The position numbers and the translations under genes were made by a program. Below the pieces are notes generated by a model, which saw nothing but the letters and a program-made list of their open reading frames with translations, was not told the DNA's origin and searched no databases. This document shows positions 9,194 through 17,778 of a stretch of 64,000 nucleotides of DNA, piece after piece; positions within the stretch are counted from its first letter, which is position 1, and every line of letters starts with the position of its first letter. Origin of the DNA: Microbaculum marinisediminis (GTDB lineage: Bacteria; Pseudomonadota; Alphaproteobacteria; Rhizobiales; Tepidamorphaceae); assembly GCF_025397915.1 (NCBI RefSeq), contig NZ_JALIDZ010000009.1, positions 124,001 to 188,000 of the forward strand, written 5' to 3'.

Positions 9194-9226
9194 AGGCACC
9201 AGGGGCCGGGCCGGCCCCTGGTGCCT
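9194..9226 (-). terminator. Strong intergenic hairpin between binding-protein gene and livG
   Basis: Exact 16-bp inverted repeat: arms 9194-9209 (AGGCACCAGGGGCCGG) and 9211-9226 around one central base. It starts 12 bp past the end of the substrate-binding-protein gene. In ABC operons such structures allow the binding protein to be made in excess, by partial termination or by protecting the upstream mRNA. No T-tract follows, so stabilisation or attenuation is likelier than full termination. Confidence 0.7.
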
Positions 9227-9238
9227 GCATCATCGCGT

Positions 9239-10483
9239 TCAGTTGGCGGGCTTGAATTCGGCCGTGGCCGCGCTCTTCGGCCAGATCGCGAAGCTGACGC
9301 CATCCTGGATCTGGGCCATCGGAACCGGCAGGTAGTCGGCCCCGACCTTCGGCGTATGAATGTCGGTGTCGTAGACATAGCGCGCTATGACACAGGGGAA
9401 GTCGGTCTCGGCAAAGGCCTCCGACAGCTTGTCGGGCTGCACGGTTCCCGCCTTCTTGATGTTGTCCAGCAGCATCGACATCTGGCAGAAGCCCTGGGCA
9501 TGGTCGCCGTTGCCGTCCACGCCGGTCAGTTCCTTGAACGTGTCGGCGAATTCCTTGTGCTTCGGGTTGTTGGCCGGATCAAAGAACAACGGCGTCCAGA
9601 GAAGACCGTTGGCGGCCTCGCCGGCACCGGGCAGGAACTCCGGACGGATCGGGTAGTAGACGGCCAGATGCAACACATCGAGATCCTGCTCATCGATCTG
9701 TTTGACCAGCGCGATGCCCGAGTTCACGGACGTGAAGATCGAAACCAGCACGTCGGGCGCGTCGCCGCGCAGCTTGGAGAGCTGCGGATAGAAATCGGCA
9801 TAGCCCAGCGGAACCGTTTCGTCTGACGTCGTGGTCCAACCTGCTTCCTCAAACAGGGGACGGGTGAATTCCACGTTGGACTTTCCGTAATCGGTATCCT
9901 CGACGATGAAGGCCACCTTCTTGCCTTCGGCCGCGAATTTTCCGTCCTCGATCAGGGAATTGACGGTCTCGAACAACGTCCTGGCGTAGGCGTCGCTGTT
10001 GAAGCTGCCCTTCCAGAAATTGCCGAAACGCTCGGGATCGCCCTGGATCTTCTTCGCGATCTCGATGGATACCGGCTGACCGCTCATCATGAACTTGCCG
10101 AAGCTGGGAGCGACCTCCATCAGCGCCAGCGTCACCGAGCTGGCGATGGAGTCTCCGACCAGAACGTCGACATTGTCCCTGGTCAGCAGTTTCTGCGCCG
10201 CACTGACACCGACCTCCGGGCGCGATGCGCTGTCCTCGAAGATCAGTTTGATCTGATGGGTCTCTCCGTCGATCTCGAGGCCGCCATCCTTGTTGACTTG
10301 TTCGGCGACCGCCTCGTAGGCCTGCCGCATCGAGATGCCCGAATTGGCAGCGGGACCGCTCAGCGGGCCGATGACGCCGATGGTCAGATCCGCAGCGATT
10401 GACGGCGCGGCGATGCCGGACGACGCGGCACCGACGAGCAGCGTGGCGACTACGTGGCGAAGGCCCGGGTATTTGCGTTTCAT
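9239..10483 (-). CDS. ABC importer substrate-binding protein, Leu/Ile/Val-binding (type I periplasmic) family
   Basis: 414-aa periplasmic binding protein. Start ATG 10481-10483 (MKRKYPGLRH) is preceded by GAGGGGAG and encodes a signal peptide ending near PSIAA|DLTIGVIGPLSGPAA. The ligand-binding hallmarks GPLSGPAANSG, LIFEDSASRPEVGVSAAQKLL and VAFIVEDTDYGKSN are present. Frames upstream of this ATG are not signal-peptide-like. It delivers the substrate to LivHMGF. Flanking M20 amidohydrolases suggest an N-acylated or otherwise amide-linked amino compound as ligand, but the residues seen do not identify it. Confidence 0.9.
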   Translation of the reverse strand: MKRKYPGLRHVVATLLVGAASSGIAAPSIAADLTIGVIGPLSGPAANSGISMRQAYEAVAEQVNKDGGLEIDGETHQIKLIFEDSASRPEVGVSAAQKLLTRDNVDVLVGDSIASSVTLALMEVAPSFGKFMMSGQPVSIEIAKKIQGDPERFGNFWKGSFNSDAYARTLFETVNSLIEDGKFAAEGKKVAFIVEDTDYGKSNVEFTRPLFEEAGWTTTSDETVPLGYADFYPQLSKLRGDAPDVLVSIFTSVNSGIALVKQIDEQDLDVLHLAVYYPIRPEFLPGAGEAANGLLWTPLFFDPANNPKHKEFADTFKELTGVDGNGDHAQGFCQMSMLLDNIKKAGTVQPDKLSEAFAETDFPCVIARYVYDTDIHTPKVGADYLPVPMAQIQDGVSFAIWPKSAATAEFKPAN

Positions 10484-10566
10484 ACAGTCTCCCCTCTCTG
10501 ATTGCTTGATGTTTGGATCAAGAACAAAACGACTTCGTTTTTGTGCCTTCCCGACTCGGCCCGACC

Positions 10567-11859
10567 TCAACCCGACGGGACGGGCTCGGTGCCGCACCAT
10601 TCGGCGATGAACAGGGCCATCGACGTGGTGATGCGCTTGAGCGATTCGAGGCTGACGCACTCGTCGAAGCCATGAATTCCCCGTGAAACCGGCCCGTAGC
10701 AGAGCGCCGGAATCTCGTCGTAGAGCGCGTAGACGCGCGTATCGAGATAGGCCGGCGTCACAAAGGTCTCGAGCGGCGCTGCGAAAACCGCGTCATGCGC
10801 ACCGGCAAGCACCGCCTCGGCTTCCGAACCCGGCTCCAGCACATAGCCTTCCGTGTGGAAGCCGTTGAACGTGACTTTGGGCGGCATGTTCGACAGGAAC
10901 GGGTCGTGCTTGGAGAAGCGCTCGATCGCCTCGCGAATTTCCCGGGCGGCGCTCGTCGCGCTGACACCGGGATAGATGGCGATACGGCAGTCGATCCGGC
11001 ACCAGCACGGCACCGAGGACGCCCAGTCGCCCCCCTCGATCTTGCCCACATTGAGATTGATCGGATGCGGGTCGTCCTTGAACAGCGCGTGGTCGACCTT
11101 GCGCGCGTTCCAGTCCTCTTCGAGACGGCGCAGTTCGGCGACCACGCGGTATGCAGCGTCGATCGCGTTCGCGCCGGTCCCCATCTCGCGAACATGGACC
11201 GGGTAGCCTTGCACCTCGACCTGAAACCACAGGACGCCCGCATTGGCGCGGACCAGCTTCTCGTCCTCGGGTTCCGGGATCAGGACGGCGTCGGCCTTGT
11301 AGCCGCGAAGATGCGCCATCAAGGCGCCGTTGCCCGTCGACTCCTCCTCGACCACCGACTGGATATAGACGGTCGCGGCGGGCTGCAGGCCGATGCGCCG
11401 CAACGCATCCAACGCGAAGACATTCGCCGACGCGCCGGCCTTCATGTCGGCCGCCCCGCGGCCATACATCCAGTCGCCTTCGATAACGCCCGCGTATGGA
11501 TCGTGGCTCCACATGGTGCGAGGCCCGGTCGGCACGACATCGACGTGCGCCTGCAGGATCAGCGACCGGCCCGTCTCCTCGGCCGGATGATGGATGCCGA
11601 CGACGATGGGCGCGGTCGAGTGCTCGTCCGACCAGGGCGATCCGCCGGGGTGGCGCTCGATGGCGTCCCGATCCATGGCGAACCGGTCCATCGCATAGCC
11701 ACGCTGGGAGAGCCCCCGGAATATGAAGTCCTGTACGGCGTGCTCGGCGCCACGCACGGACTGAAACGCGACGAGCTCGCGAAGGAAGGCAACCTGATCG
11801 GCGAACCCCTGTTCGACCGAAGCGATGATCGCGTTACGTACGTCCGAGGCAAGCACCAT
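10567..11859 (-). CDS. M20 family deacylase, ArgE/DapE type (copy B, first gene of operon)
   Basis: 430-aa paralogue of the deacylase at 4457-5746. Metal-site motifs are LQAHVDVVPTGPRTMW (His105), GRGAADMKAG (Asp139) and VVEEESTGNGALM (Glu171/Glu172). Start ATG 11857-11859 has GAGGAC nine bases upstream; the open frame further upstream is not conserved-looking. As the promoter-proximal gene of the operon it is likely the main enzyme for the imported substrate. Divergent from the IclR regulator at 12014, whose product presumably controls it. Confidence 0.88.
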   Translation of the reverse strand: MVLASDVRNAIIASVEQGFADQVAFLRELVAFQSVRGAEHAVQDFIFRGLSQRGYAMDRFAMDRDAIERHPGGSPWSDEHSTAPIVVGIHHPAEETGRSLILQAHVDVVPTGPRTMWSHDPYAGVIEGDWMYGRGAADMKAGASANVFALDALRRIGLQPAATVYIQSVVEEESTGNGALMAHLRGYKADAVLIPEPEDEKLVRANAGVLWFQVEVQGYPVHVREMGTGANAIDAAYRVVAELRRLEEDWNARKVDHALFKDDPHPINLNVGKIEGGDWASSVPCWCRIDCRIAIYPGVSATSAAREIREAIERFSKHDPFLSNMPPKVTFNGFHTEGYVLEPGSEAEAVLAGAHDAVFAAPLETFVTPAYLDTRVYALYDEIPALCYGPVSRGIHGFDECVSLESLKRITTSMALFIAEWCGTEPVPSG

Positions 11860-11928
11860 CTGGAGTCCTCTAAGTGGTCCGCCGTCAAAGCAACACGGGC
11901 TCATCGGAAGCGTTCCGATCAGGCTCGC

Positions 11929-11958
11929 AGTATGACAAGCGTGTTTTAATCGTGTCAA
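11929..11958 (-). promoter_or_regulatory. Candidate sigma-70 promoter of the deacylase/Liv operon
   Basis: On the minus strand TTGACA (11953-11958) is followed after 18 bp by CATACT (11929-11934), 70 bp upstream of the first gene. The -35 is perfect; the -10 matches four of six. It adjoins the palindrome at 11971-11989. Confidence 0.45.
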
Positions 11959-11970
11959 GCAGTGGCACGA

Positions 11971-11989
11971 TGTGTCACACTGTGATACA
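11971..11989. promoter_or_regulatory. Candidate IclR operator palindrome
   Basis: TGTGTCACACTGTGATACA is a 19-bp near-perfect palindrome (eight of nine pairs around a central C). It lies between the divergent IclR gene and the deacylase operon, 13 bp upstream of the minus-strand -35. A related shorter motif (CGTGTC...GGCACG, 11951-11969) overlaps the -35. Placement fits autoregulation and control of the operon by the adjacent IclR protein; this is an inference. Confidence 0.5.
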
Positions 11990-12013
11990 TAGACTCATGA
12001 AAGCGGATGGGAC

Positions 12014-12823
12014 ATGCCGACCAACGAACGCTCGAAGAACGGGTCTACCGACAAACCAGGGGTGCCGATCGTCCGCTCGGTCGAACGTGCCGTCGCCTTG
12101 CTACGCGTGTTTTCGGCGGACGAGATGCACCTGTCGCTCACCGAACTTTCGCGCCGAACGGGCCTGGACAAGAGCACCACAAGGCGGCTGTTGCATACGC
12201 TTTCGACGCTGGATCTCATCGAGGCCGACGAACGCCGTCAGACCTACGCGCTCGGCACCGGTGTCCTGACGCTGATGCCGGCCGTTTCCTACGGGGAAAA
12301 CCTGCGCGACGTCGCGGCGCAGGCGCTGGCACGCCTGACGGAAAAGACCTCCGCTACGTCGTTTCTCTGGGGGTACTATCGTGGCATGGCCCTCTGCCTG
12401 GAACGGGTGAAGACCCTCGACAAGGAAATCGACGTTCGATCGGCCGTCATCGGAACGCAGATCTCGATGAACTGCGCCGGCGGGCCGCGGGTCGTGCTCG
12501 CCAACCTGTCCGAGGCGCAACGCGCCGCCGCCGTTAGCGGACCGCTGCCGAAGTACACGCCATTCACGGAAATCGATCCGGCGGCGCTTGAAGCCGCGGC
12601 CACCGAAATCCGTGCCCGCGGCTGGGAGCTGGCCGTCGACGACTACATCGTCGGCCTCTCGGGCCTCGGCGCCCCGGTATTCGATCGGGGCGGCAATTTC
12701 ATAGCGAGCGTCAGTATCACGACCCTGACCCCTCGGCTCGCCCCCAGAAAGAACGGGCAGCCCGAGCAACTGCCGGCCCTGCTGGAGGCGGCAGCGGAAA
12801 TCGGCGCGCAAATACAGCCCTGA
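12014..12823 (+). CDS. IclR family transcriptional regulator
   Basis: 269-aa regulator. The N-terminal winged helix-turn-helix (about residues 20-80: VRSVERAVALLRVF, LSLTELSRRTGLDKSTTRRLLHTL) is followed by an IclR effector-binding domain (about 95-265) with LERVKTLDKEIDVRS and GWELAVDDYIVGLSGLGAPVFD. The start is ATG 12014. It is transcribed away from the deacylase/Liv operon, with a shared 154-bp promoter region holding a clear palindrome. Most likely it controls that operon in response to an imported amino compound. It may also affect the amidase to its right, which converges on it. Confidence 0.9.
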   Translation: MPTNERSKNGSTDKPGVPIVRSVERAVALLRVFSADEMHLSLTELSRRTGLDKSTTRRLLHTLSTLDLIEADERRQTYALGTGVLTLMPAVSYGENLRDVAAQALARLTEKTSATSFLWGYYRGMALCLERVKTLDKEIDVRSAVIGTQISMNCAGGPRVVLANLSEAQRAAAVSGPLPKYTPFTEIDPAALEAAATEIRARGWELAVDDYIVGLSGLGAPVFDRGGNFIASVSITTLTPRLAPRKNGQPEQLPALLEAAAEIGAQIQP

Positions 12824-13000
12824 CCGCGTATCGATCAGACTGGACGCCTCTCGAATCGGCGGCTGGCCATTTGTGAAGGTCGGGCCTTCCGTCCACCTCG
12901 GGCGGATCGTGACAGTCTAAGTTCCAACCAACAGGTTTGCGTCAAACGTCATCGGCGCGACAGCGCCCGCTTGCGGCAGGTCTGTCGCGGAGTCAGCGGA

Positions 13001-14413
13001 TCAGGCCGAAACGGGCACGCCCGAAAACGCACGGGCATCCTCGAACGCGGCGGCGACGCGGAACAGCAGCGACTCGTCATATGGCCGGCCGATGAACTGC
13101 ACCGCCACCGGCATGCCCCGCGCGTCCCTCCCCGCCGGCACCGCGAGCGCGGGAAAGCCGAGGTAGTTGATGGTGCGCGTCTTGCGGTTCAGCCGCGAAA
13201 TGGTGCGGAGTGAATCGGGGCCGCCGGCCACATCGACCTCGGCGATCGTCGGGACGCCGATGTCGAGGACCGGGGCCACAACCACATCGCAGAGCCCGAA
13301 GACATGCTCGGCAATGCGCCGGACCCGATGGCCGCGGTCGGACAGGACCCGGAGATAGTCGGGAGCGGAGTGGCCGAAACCGGCTTCGATGCGCTCGCGC
13401 ACGGGGACGCCATAATCCTCCGGCCTCGTGGCAAGCCATTCGGCATGTAGGGCAGCGGCTTCGCAGGTGATGATTATCGACGCCGCATCGGCGATGGGCT
13501 CATGCTCGGGGATATTGACCTCGACGCATTCAGCGCCGAGATGCGACAGGGTATCGAGCGCGGAGCCAGTGATCTCGGCGACATCGTCGTCCAATCCGTC
13601 GAAGTAGTAGTCGACCGGTCGGCCGATCCGCAGTCCGGAGAGGCTGCCGGGTATCGCGCTCGGAGCGCATGGCCGGTGCGGCACCGCGGTGCACCCGGGG
13701 TCCCTGTTGTCGGGGCCGGCGATGGCGTCGAACAGCCACGCACAATCCGCCACGCGGCGAGCAAGGACGCCGACAGTGTCGAGCGAGGCTGACAGGGGCA
13801 TCGCCCCGTACAGGCTCAGACGGCCGTTGGTCGGCTTGAGACCAACTACGCCGCATATGGCCGCCGGCAGGCGGATGGACCCGGCGGTATCGGAGCCCAG
13901 GGCGCCAAAGACCATGCCCGCGGCCACCGCGGCGCCCGGACCGCTGGACGAGCCGCCCGAGATGCGATCGGGATCATGCGGGTTGCGGCAATGGCCGAAA
14001 TGGGCGTTCTGGCCGGCCGGCCCCAAGGCGAATTCGCTCATGTGCAGGGTCCCGAGATCAAGCGCACCTGCCGCATCCAACCGCTCCAGCACCGTTGCCG
14101 TCACTGTCGGCCGATGGCCGGTCAGGATCCGCGATCCGCACGTGGAGACCTCGCCGGCACGGAAGAACATGTCCTTGTGGGCAAGCGGGATCCCTGAGAG
14201 GCGGCTCGGGTTTCGCTTCCGTCGCCGCTCCGCGTTCGACCGGGCGGCAGCAGTCAGCGCCTGCTCGCGACGGACATCGATAAAGGCGTTGAGCGTGGAC
14301 TGGCGGGCCGTGACGCGGTCCAGGCACGAGACCACGAGATCGCCCGCCGTGATTTCGCCGCGGGCAAGCGCACCCGCAGCCTCCACCAGGCTTAGGTCGC
14401 ATGTGGCGGTCAT
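13001..14413 (-). CDS. Amidase-signature family amidase
   Basis: 470-aa amidase hydrolysing a carboxylic amide to the acid and ammonia. The Ser-cisSer-Lys triad is visible: Lys80 in PLAHKDMFF, Ser155 in ISGGSSSGPGAAVAAG and nucleophile Ser179 in GSDTAGSIRLPA. The 24-residue gap between the two serines is canonical. Start ATG 14411-14413 (MTATCDLSLVEAAG) is preferred over the upstream in-frame ATG at 14440. It resembles the GatA/AtzF/aryl-amidase group, but no GatB or GatC is nearby, so a tRNA-dependent role is unlikely. It lies 182 bp downstream of TRAP system 1 on the same strand and may use an amide imported by it or by the Liv system. Confidence 0.9.
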   Translation of the reverse strand: MTATCDLSLVEAAGALARGEITAGDLVVSCLDRVTARQSTLNAFIDVRREQALTAAARSNAERRRKRNPSRLSGIPLAHKDMFFRAGEVSTCGSRILTGHRPTVTATVLERLDAAGALDLGTLHMSEFALGPAGQNAHFGHCRNPHDPDRISGGSSSGPGAAVAAGMVFGALGSDTAGSIRLPAAICGVVGLKPTNGRLSLYGAMPLSASLDTVGVLARRVADCAWLFDAIAGPDNRDPGCTAVPHRPCAPSAIPGSLSGLRIGRPVDYYFDGLDDDVAEITGSALDTLSHLGAECVEVNIPEHEPIADAASIIITCEAAALHAEWLATRPEDYGVPVRERIEAGFGHSAPDYLRVLSDRGHRVRRIAEHVFGLCDVVVAPVLDIGVPTIAEVDVAGGPDSLRTISRLNRKTRTINYLGFPALAVPAGRDARGMPVAVQFIGRPYDESLLFRVAAAFEDARAFSGVPVSA

Positions 14414-14595
14414 GCCCCCTCCCCGGCTCCAGCAAAGCATTCGAGGACGACCAGGAACGGGCGCTCGGGCGCCCCGTCACTGGGCCGGCGGGCGAACCTC
14501 GTGTCCTGCGCCTCAGTTGCCGGGGTTTCGCCGCCCGATCCAATGATCGGTTCGTCTTCCGTGTGGTGCATCGCGATGCGTCCGTTTCCTACGAG

Positions 14596-15843
14596 CTATC
14601 CGCCGAAGGGCGATCCCGAGACCAGCAACTCGGGAAGCCACGTCGACAGGGCGGGGAACACGATAATAGCGACCGTCACCAGCAGGTCCGAAACGAAGAA
14701 AATCATCGCTCCGCGCAGTACAGTCTGAATCGGGATCTTTGCGATGCCACTGACGGCGAACAGGTTGAATCCGACCGGCGGCGTGATGACGCTGAGCTCC
14801 ACGCCCATGGTCACGACGATTCCGAGGTGGACCGGGTCAACGCCGACGGACGTGGCGATGGGAAACACCACGGGGACCGTCAGGAGGATCATGGCGATGC
14901 CGTCGAGAAACATGCCGAGCAGCAGCAGAACACACAGGTAGCCGAACAGGAATGGCAGGGCGCCCAGCTCCAGGGCCACGACCGCCTCGGCGATCTTCTG
15001 GGGCCAGGCATGGTTGGCGGCTACGAACTGGAAAACGCCGACGCTGCCCATGAGGAAGAATACGACAGCCGTCAGATTGACCGCCCGCGCGGTGACGGGA
15101 AGCAGTTCGCGCAGGAATTCCCGCGGGCGCGTCGCGAGGCCGTAGACCATCGCGTAACCGCACGCGACCGCCGCGGACTCGGTAGGCGTAAAAAGCCCCC
15201 CATATAGCCCCCCCAGTACAAGGACCGGCATGCCGAGGCCGGGCAATGCTGCCACGGTGCTCTCGCGCAGGCGTTGGCCAGAGAAGCGCCCCGAAGTCAG
15301 GCTCGGAGTCCGCCATGCCACGACGACGATGAGCGTCGCCATCCCCACCGCAAGCAACAGTCCCGGAATGATCCCGGCGAAAAAGAGCCGGACGATGGAG
15401 GTCTCGGTCGCGATACCGTAGATGATCAGCGACAGACTGGGCGGTATCAGCAACCCGATGCCGCCACCGGAGGAAACGATTCCGGCGGAAAGCCAGTCGG
15501 GGTAGTTGCGCGCCCGCATCTCCGGTACGGCGATCAGGCTCATGGCCGATGCGACAGCGACGCTGGAGCCGGAGATCGCCGAGAACATGACGCAGGTGGC
15601 AACCGTAGCCAGGCCGAAGCCGCCGACGATCCGGCTGACCAGCGCTTCGGCGAAGCCGAATAGCTGTCGAACCATGCCCGTCCGTTCCATAAGGAAGCCG
15701 GCATAGATGAACAGCGGCACGGTCATCAGGCTGAAGCTTCCGAGAAAAGAGAAGAAGCTCTGCGCGACGGTGCGAGCGTCCAGCATCGGGTCCGTGAGAA
15801 TGAACAGGATACTGGTCACCCCGAGCGCGACCCCGATGGTCAC
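14596..15843 (-). CDS. TRAP transporter large permease, DctM family (system 1); start codon anomalous
   Basis: 415 aa from GTG 15841-15843, about 12 membrane helices, with the DctM motifs SLMTVPLFIYAGFLMERTGM, SGSSVAVASAM and TPPVGFNLFAVSGIA. It is the sodium-coupled permease for solutes delivered by DctP. This GTG has no ribosome site and truncates the first helix. The homologous N-terminus (IASFFLIAVSLIGSSV) continues in frame to an ATA codon at 15886-15888 preceded by GGAG at an ideal distance. No ATG, GTG or TTG occurs between there and the in-frame dctQ TAG at 15934-15936. Either ATA replaces an original ATG, or the protein starts at a rare codon or by read-through from DctQ. Confidence 0.85.
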   Translation of the reverse strand: MTIGVALGVTSILFILTDPMLDARTVAQSFFSFLGSFSLMTVPLFIYAGFLMERTGMVRQLFGFAEALVSRIVGGFGLATVATCVMFSAISGSSVAVASAMSLIAVPEMRARNYPDWLSAGIVSSGGGIGLLIPPSLSLIIYGIATETSIVRLFFAGIIPGLLLAVGMATLIVVVAWRTPSLTSGRFSGQRLRESTVAALPGLGMPVLVLGGLYGGLFTPTESAAVACGYAMVYGLATRPREFLRELLPVTARAVNLTAVVFFLMGSVGVFQFVAANHAWPQKIAEAVVALELGALPFLFGYLCVLLLLGMFLDGIAMILLTVPVVFPIATSVGVDPVHLGIVVTMGVELSVITPPVGFNLFAVSGIAKIPIQTVLRGAMIFFVSDLLVTVAIIVFPALSTWLPELLVSGSPFGG

Positions 15844-15933
15844 GCTGGACCCGATTAGGCTGACGGCAATGAGGAAGAAGGAGGCTATGGTAGGAACTCC
15901 GACTGAACTGGAAGCCTGCGGCCACGCACAGAA

Positions 15934-16497
15934 CTAAAGAATCGATCCGTTCCTGTCCGTGCCCTCGACGTACGGCGACCCGAGATTTACGCCGCGCATG
16001 GACTGGATCTGGGCGTAGAGCTGGAAGAAGAAGCTGACAGCCATAAAGCCCATCCCCACCAGGAACACGATGAAGAACGGCCAGAGGGGAATGATCTGGC
16101 TCTGCGTCATCCGTCCGGTCTCGATCATGCGCAGGGCAACCGGAATGCCGTGCCACGCCACGAAGGCGCAAAACAGCAATCCGACGGCTGCGACGGCGGC
16201 CTCGACCACCTCCGCCGCGGCCCGTCCCGTCCGGCCACCCTTGGCGCGGAGCAGGCTGGGCAGGAGCGTCACCCGCAAGTGCAATCCGCGGCTCTGGGTG
16301 ATGCCAAAGAACAGGAAGATCGCCGCGAGGATGCCGTAGGTGACGGCGTCCTGCCGCCAGGGGAAAGACACGCCGAACCCGTAGCGGCGCACCACCTCGA
16401 CGATGGCGAGAAGCGTGGGTCCCAGCAGGAGGATTGCGGCCGCATATTGCAGGAACCGCTCCTCGAATGCTCGCCAGGCTAGATACGCTCTTCGCAC
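15934..16497 (-). CDS. TRAP transporter small permease, DctQ family (system 1)
   Basis: 187-aa protein with four predicted membrane helices (about residues 18-38, 50-70, 93-118 and 135-160). The conserved segment FPWRQDAVTYGILAAIFLFFG is the DctQ signature region. The start is GTG 16495-16497, with GGGAGG five bases upstream. Its TAG stop is in the same reading frame as the following dctM, 93 bp ahead of that gene's first canonical start. It forms the membrane complex with DctM. Confidence 0.85.
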   Translation of the reverse strand: MRRAYLAWRAFEERFLQYAAAILLLGPTLLAIVEVVRRYGFGVSFPWRQDAVTYGILAAIFLFFGITQSRGLHLRVTLLPSLLRAKGGRTGRAAAEVVEAAVAAVGLLFCAFVAWHGIPVALRMIETGRMTQSQIIPLWPFFIVFLVGMGFMAVSFFFQLYAQIQSMRGVNLGSPYVEGTDRNGSIL

Positions 16498-16547
16498 CGA
16501 TGCCTCCCGAGGTTAAGTCCGCCTGCCGGGCCGGACGCCGTCTCAGC

Positions 16548-17663
16548 CTATCCCTTCAGCATGTCCCTGTATTGCGCACAATCCAGCTTTTCGAGCGGGT
16601 CGGTGCCAGGGCCAAGCCGCTTCGACGCTTCCCGACCCTCCTCGAGATATCGGTCGATCCACGTATCGGCTTCGTCCGGCAAGTCCTTCTTGAGGAACTC
16701 GGCAACATTGGTGCCGATGGCTTCCTGCAACGGCCGGGCTTCGTCGGCACCGGCGGCGTAGATGCCCGGGTCGGACAGGCTCTTGGCGGCAAACGCTTCG
16801 ATAGAGAAGCGATCGTTGCACCAGCTCAACTCGTCGTGGAACTGCATGGCCTCCGCGACGAATTCGGCGAGCTTGTTCCGAGTCGGCTCGTTGAGCCCGG
16901 CCCACCAGTCCCCGCTGGCGCCGACCCAATAGGAGTCGAACGTGATCGTTCCGATACCCGCGATCGTGAAGTACGGGGTCTGCTCGGAGATGGACCGCCA
17001 GGCGCCGATCGATGTGACGACACCGTCGAGCACGCCCGATTCCAGAGCGCTCGGCACGTCTCCGAAGCCCATGACGACAGGGTTCGCGCCCCAGGACTCG
17101 ACGGCCGGATTGATGGCCGGGGCGAAGGTCCGGATCTTACTGCCTTGCATCGAGTCGAGCGCGAGAAGGCGGTTCTTGCCCGCGATCCCGAGGGAGAAGC
17201 TCAGGTCCGAAAACCCGAACGGCTCGATGTTGTGGCGCTCGCGAAGCCGTTCAAGCAGCATCTTCCCGGTCTCGAGATTTTCGAGCTCGTGGACGGCGGC
17301 CACGGTCGTCAGCACCCCGGGCTGGACAACCATGCCCAGCCAGGAATCGACGCTCGCCGTCTTTCCGGCCAGCAACCAGCCCATCTCCAGGTTGCCTTCG
17401 CTCAGCGCGGCCATGGCGTCGGCATCCTTGTACAGCGAGCCCGCATAGAAGTTCCGGACCTCGCTTCCTTCCGGAAAGGCCTCTTCGACCAGTTCCTTGA
17501 ACCGCTCCATGGCAAGTGCGGTCGGAAACGGCGGCCCGGGAATGTCTGCGGAGACGCGGATGGTGACGCGCTGCAGGTCTTCGGCTTGCGATACCGGAGC
17601 GGCCAGAAGGACGGCGCAACATGCGGAAACGCATGCGATGGCGCGGCTTAGAGAATTCCTCAT
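16548..17663 (-). CDS. TRAP transporter solute-binding protein, DctP family (system 1)
   Basis: 371-aa periplasmic solute receptor. Signal peptide of about 27 residues ending APVSQAEDL. Family features include FYAGSLYKDADAMAALSEGNLEMG and the carboxylate-clamping Arg178 in GSKIRTFAPAINPAVESWGANPVVM. The arginine implies an organic-acid ligand. It is the first gene of the dctP-Q-M operon, divergent from the MaoC/CoA-transferase/GntR operon, with an operator inside its promoter. The likely substrate is the acid used by those enzymes; its identity cannot be read from sequence. Confidence 0.9.
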   Translation of the reverse strand: MRNSLSRAIACVSACCAVLLAAPVSQAEDLQRVTIRVSADIPGPPFPTALAMERFKELVEEAFPEGSEVRNFYAGSLYKDADAMAALSEGNLEMGWLLAGKTASVDSWLGMVVQPGVLTTVAAVHELENLETGKMLLERLRERHNIEPFGFSDLSFSLGIAGKNRLLALDSMQGSKIRTFAPAINPAVESWGANPVVMGFGDVPSALESGVLDGVVTSIGAWRSISEQTPYFTIAGIGTITFDSYWVGASGDWWAGLNEPTRNKLAEFVAEAMQFHDELSWCNDRFSIEAFAAKSLSDPGIYAAGADEARPLQEAIGTNVAEFLKKDLPDEADTWIDRYLEEGREASKRLGPGTDPLEKLDCAQYRDMLKG

Positions 17664-17749
17664 CGTCGTTTTCCTCCGTGTTCTGTTGGGCCGTGTTCTG
17701 TAGGGCGCGGCTCATGCTCGATGCGGAAACACGTTGACACGGCGCAGCC

Positions 17750-17778
17750 ATATTTGTACGGATATCCGTATAAGTCAA
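17750..17778 (-). promoter_or_regulatory. dctP promoter with GntR-type operator in the spacer
   Basis: The 20-bp element TTGTACGGATATCCGTATAA (17754-17773) is symmetric at 18 of 20 positions, with a perfect 14-bp core at 17757-17770. On the minus strand it fills the 17-bp spacer between TTGACT (17773-17778) and AAATAT (17750-17755) of a candidate dctP promoter. Binding there would block polymerase. The GntR gene at 19742 is the obvious candidate. The rest of the 325-bp intergenic region (17664-17988) holds no gene; TTGACA at 17734-17739 may be the -35 of the plus-strand operon. Confidence 0.6.

Noticed and set aside
13001-14413. GatA subunit of the Asp/Glu-tRNA amidotransferase
   Set aside because: No GatB or GatC nearby, and the surrounding genes are catabolic.
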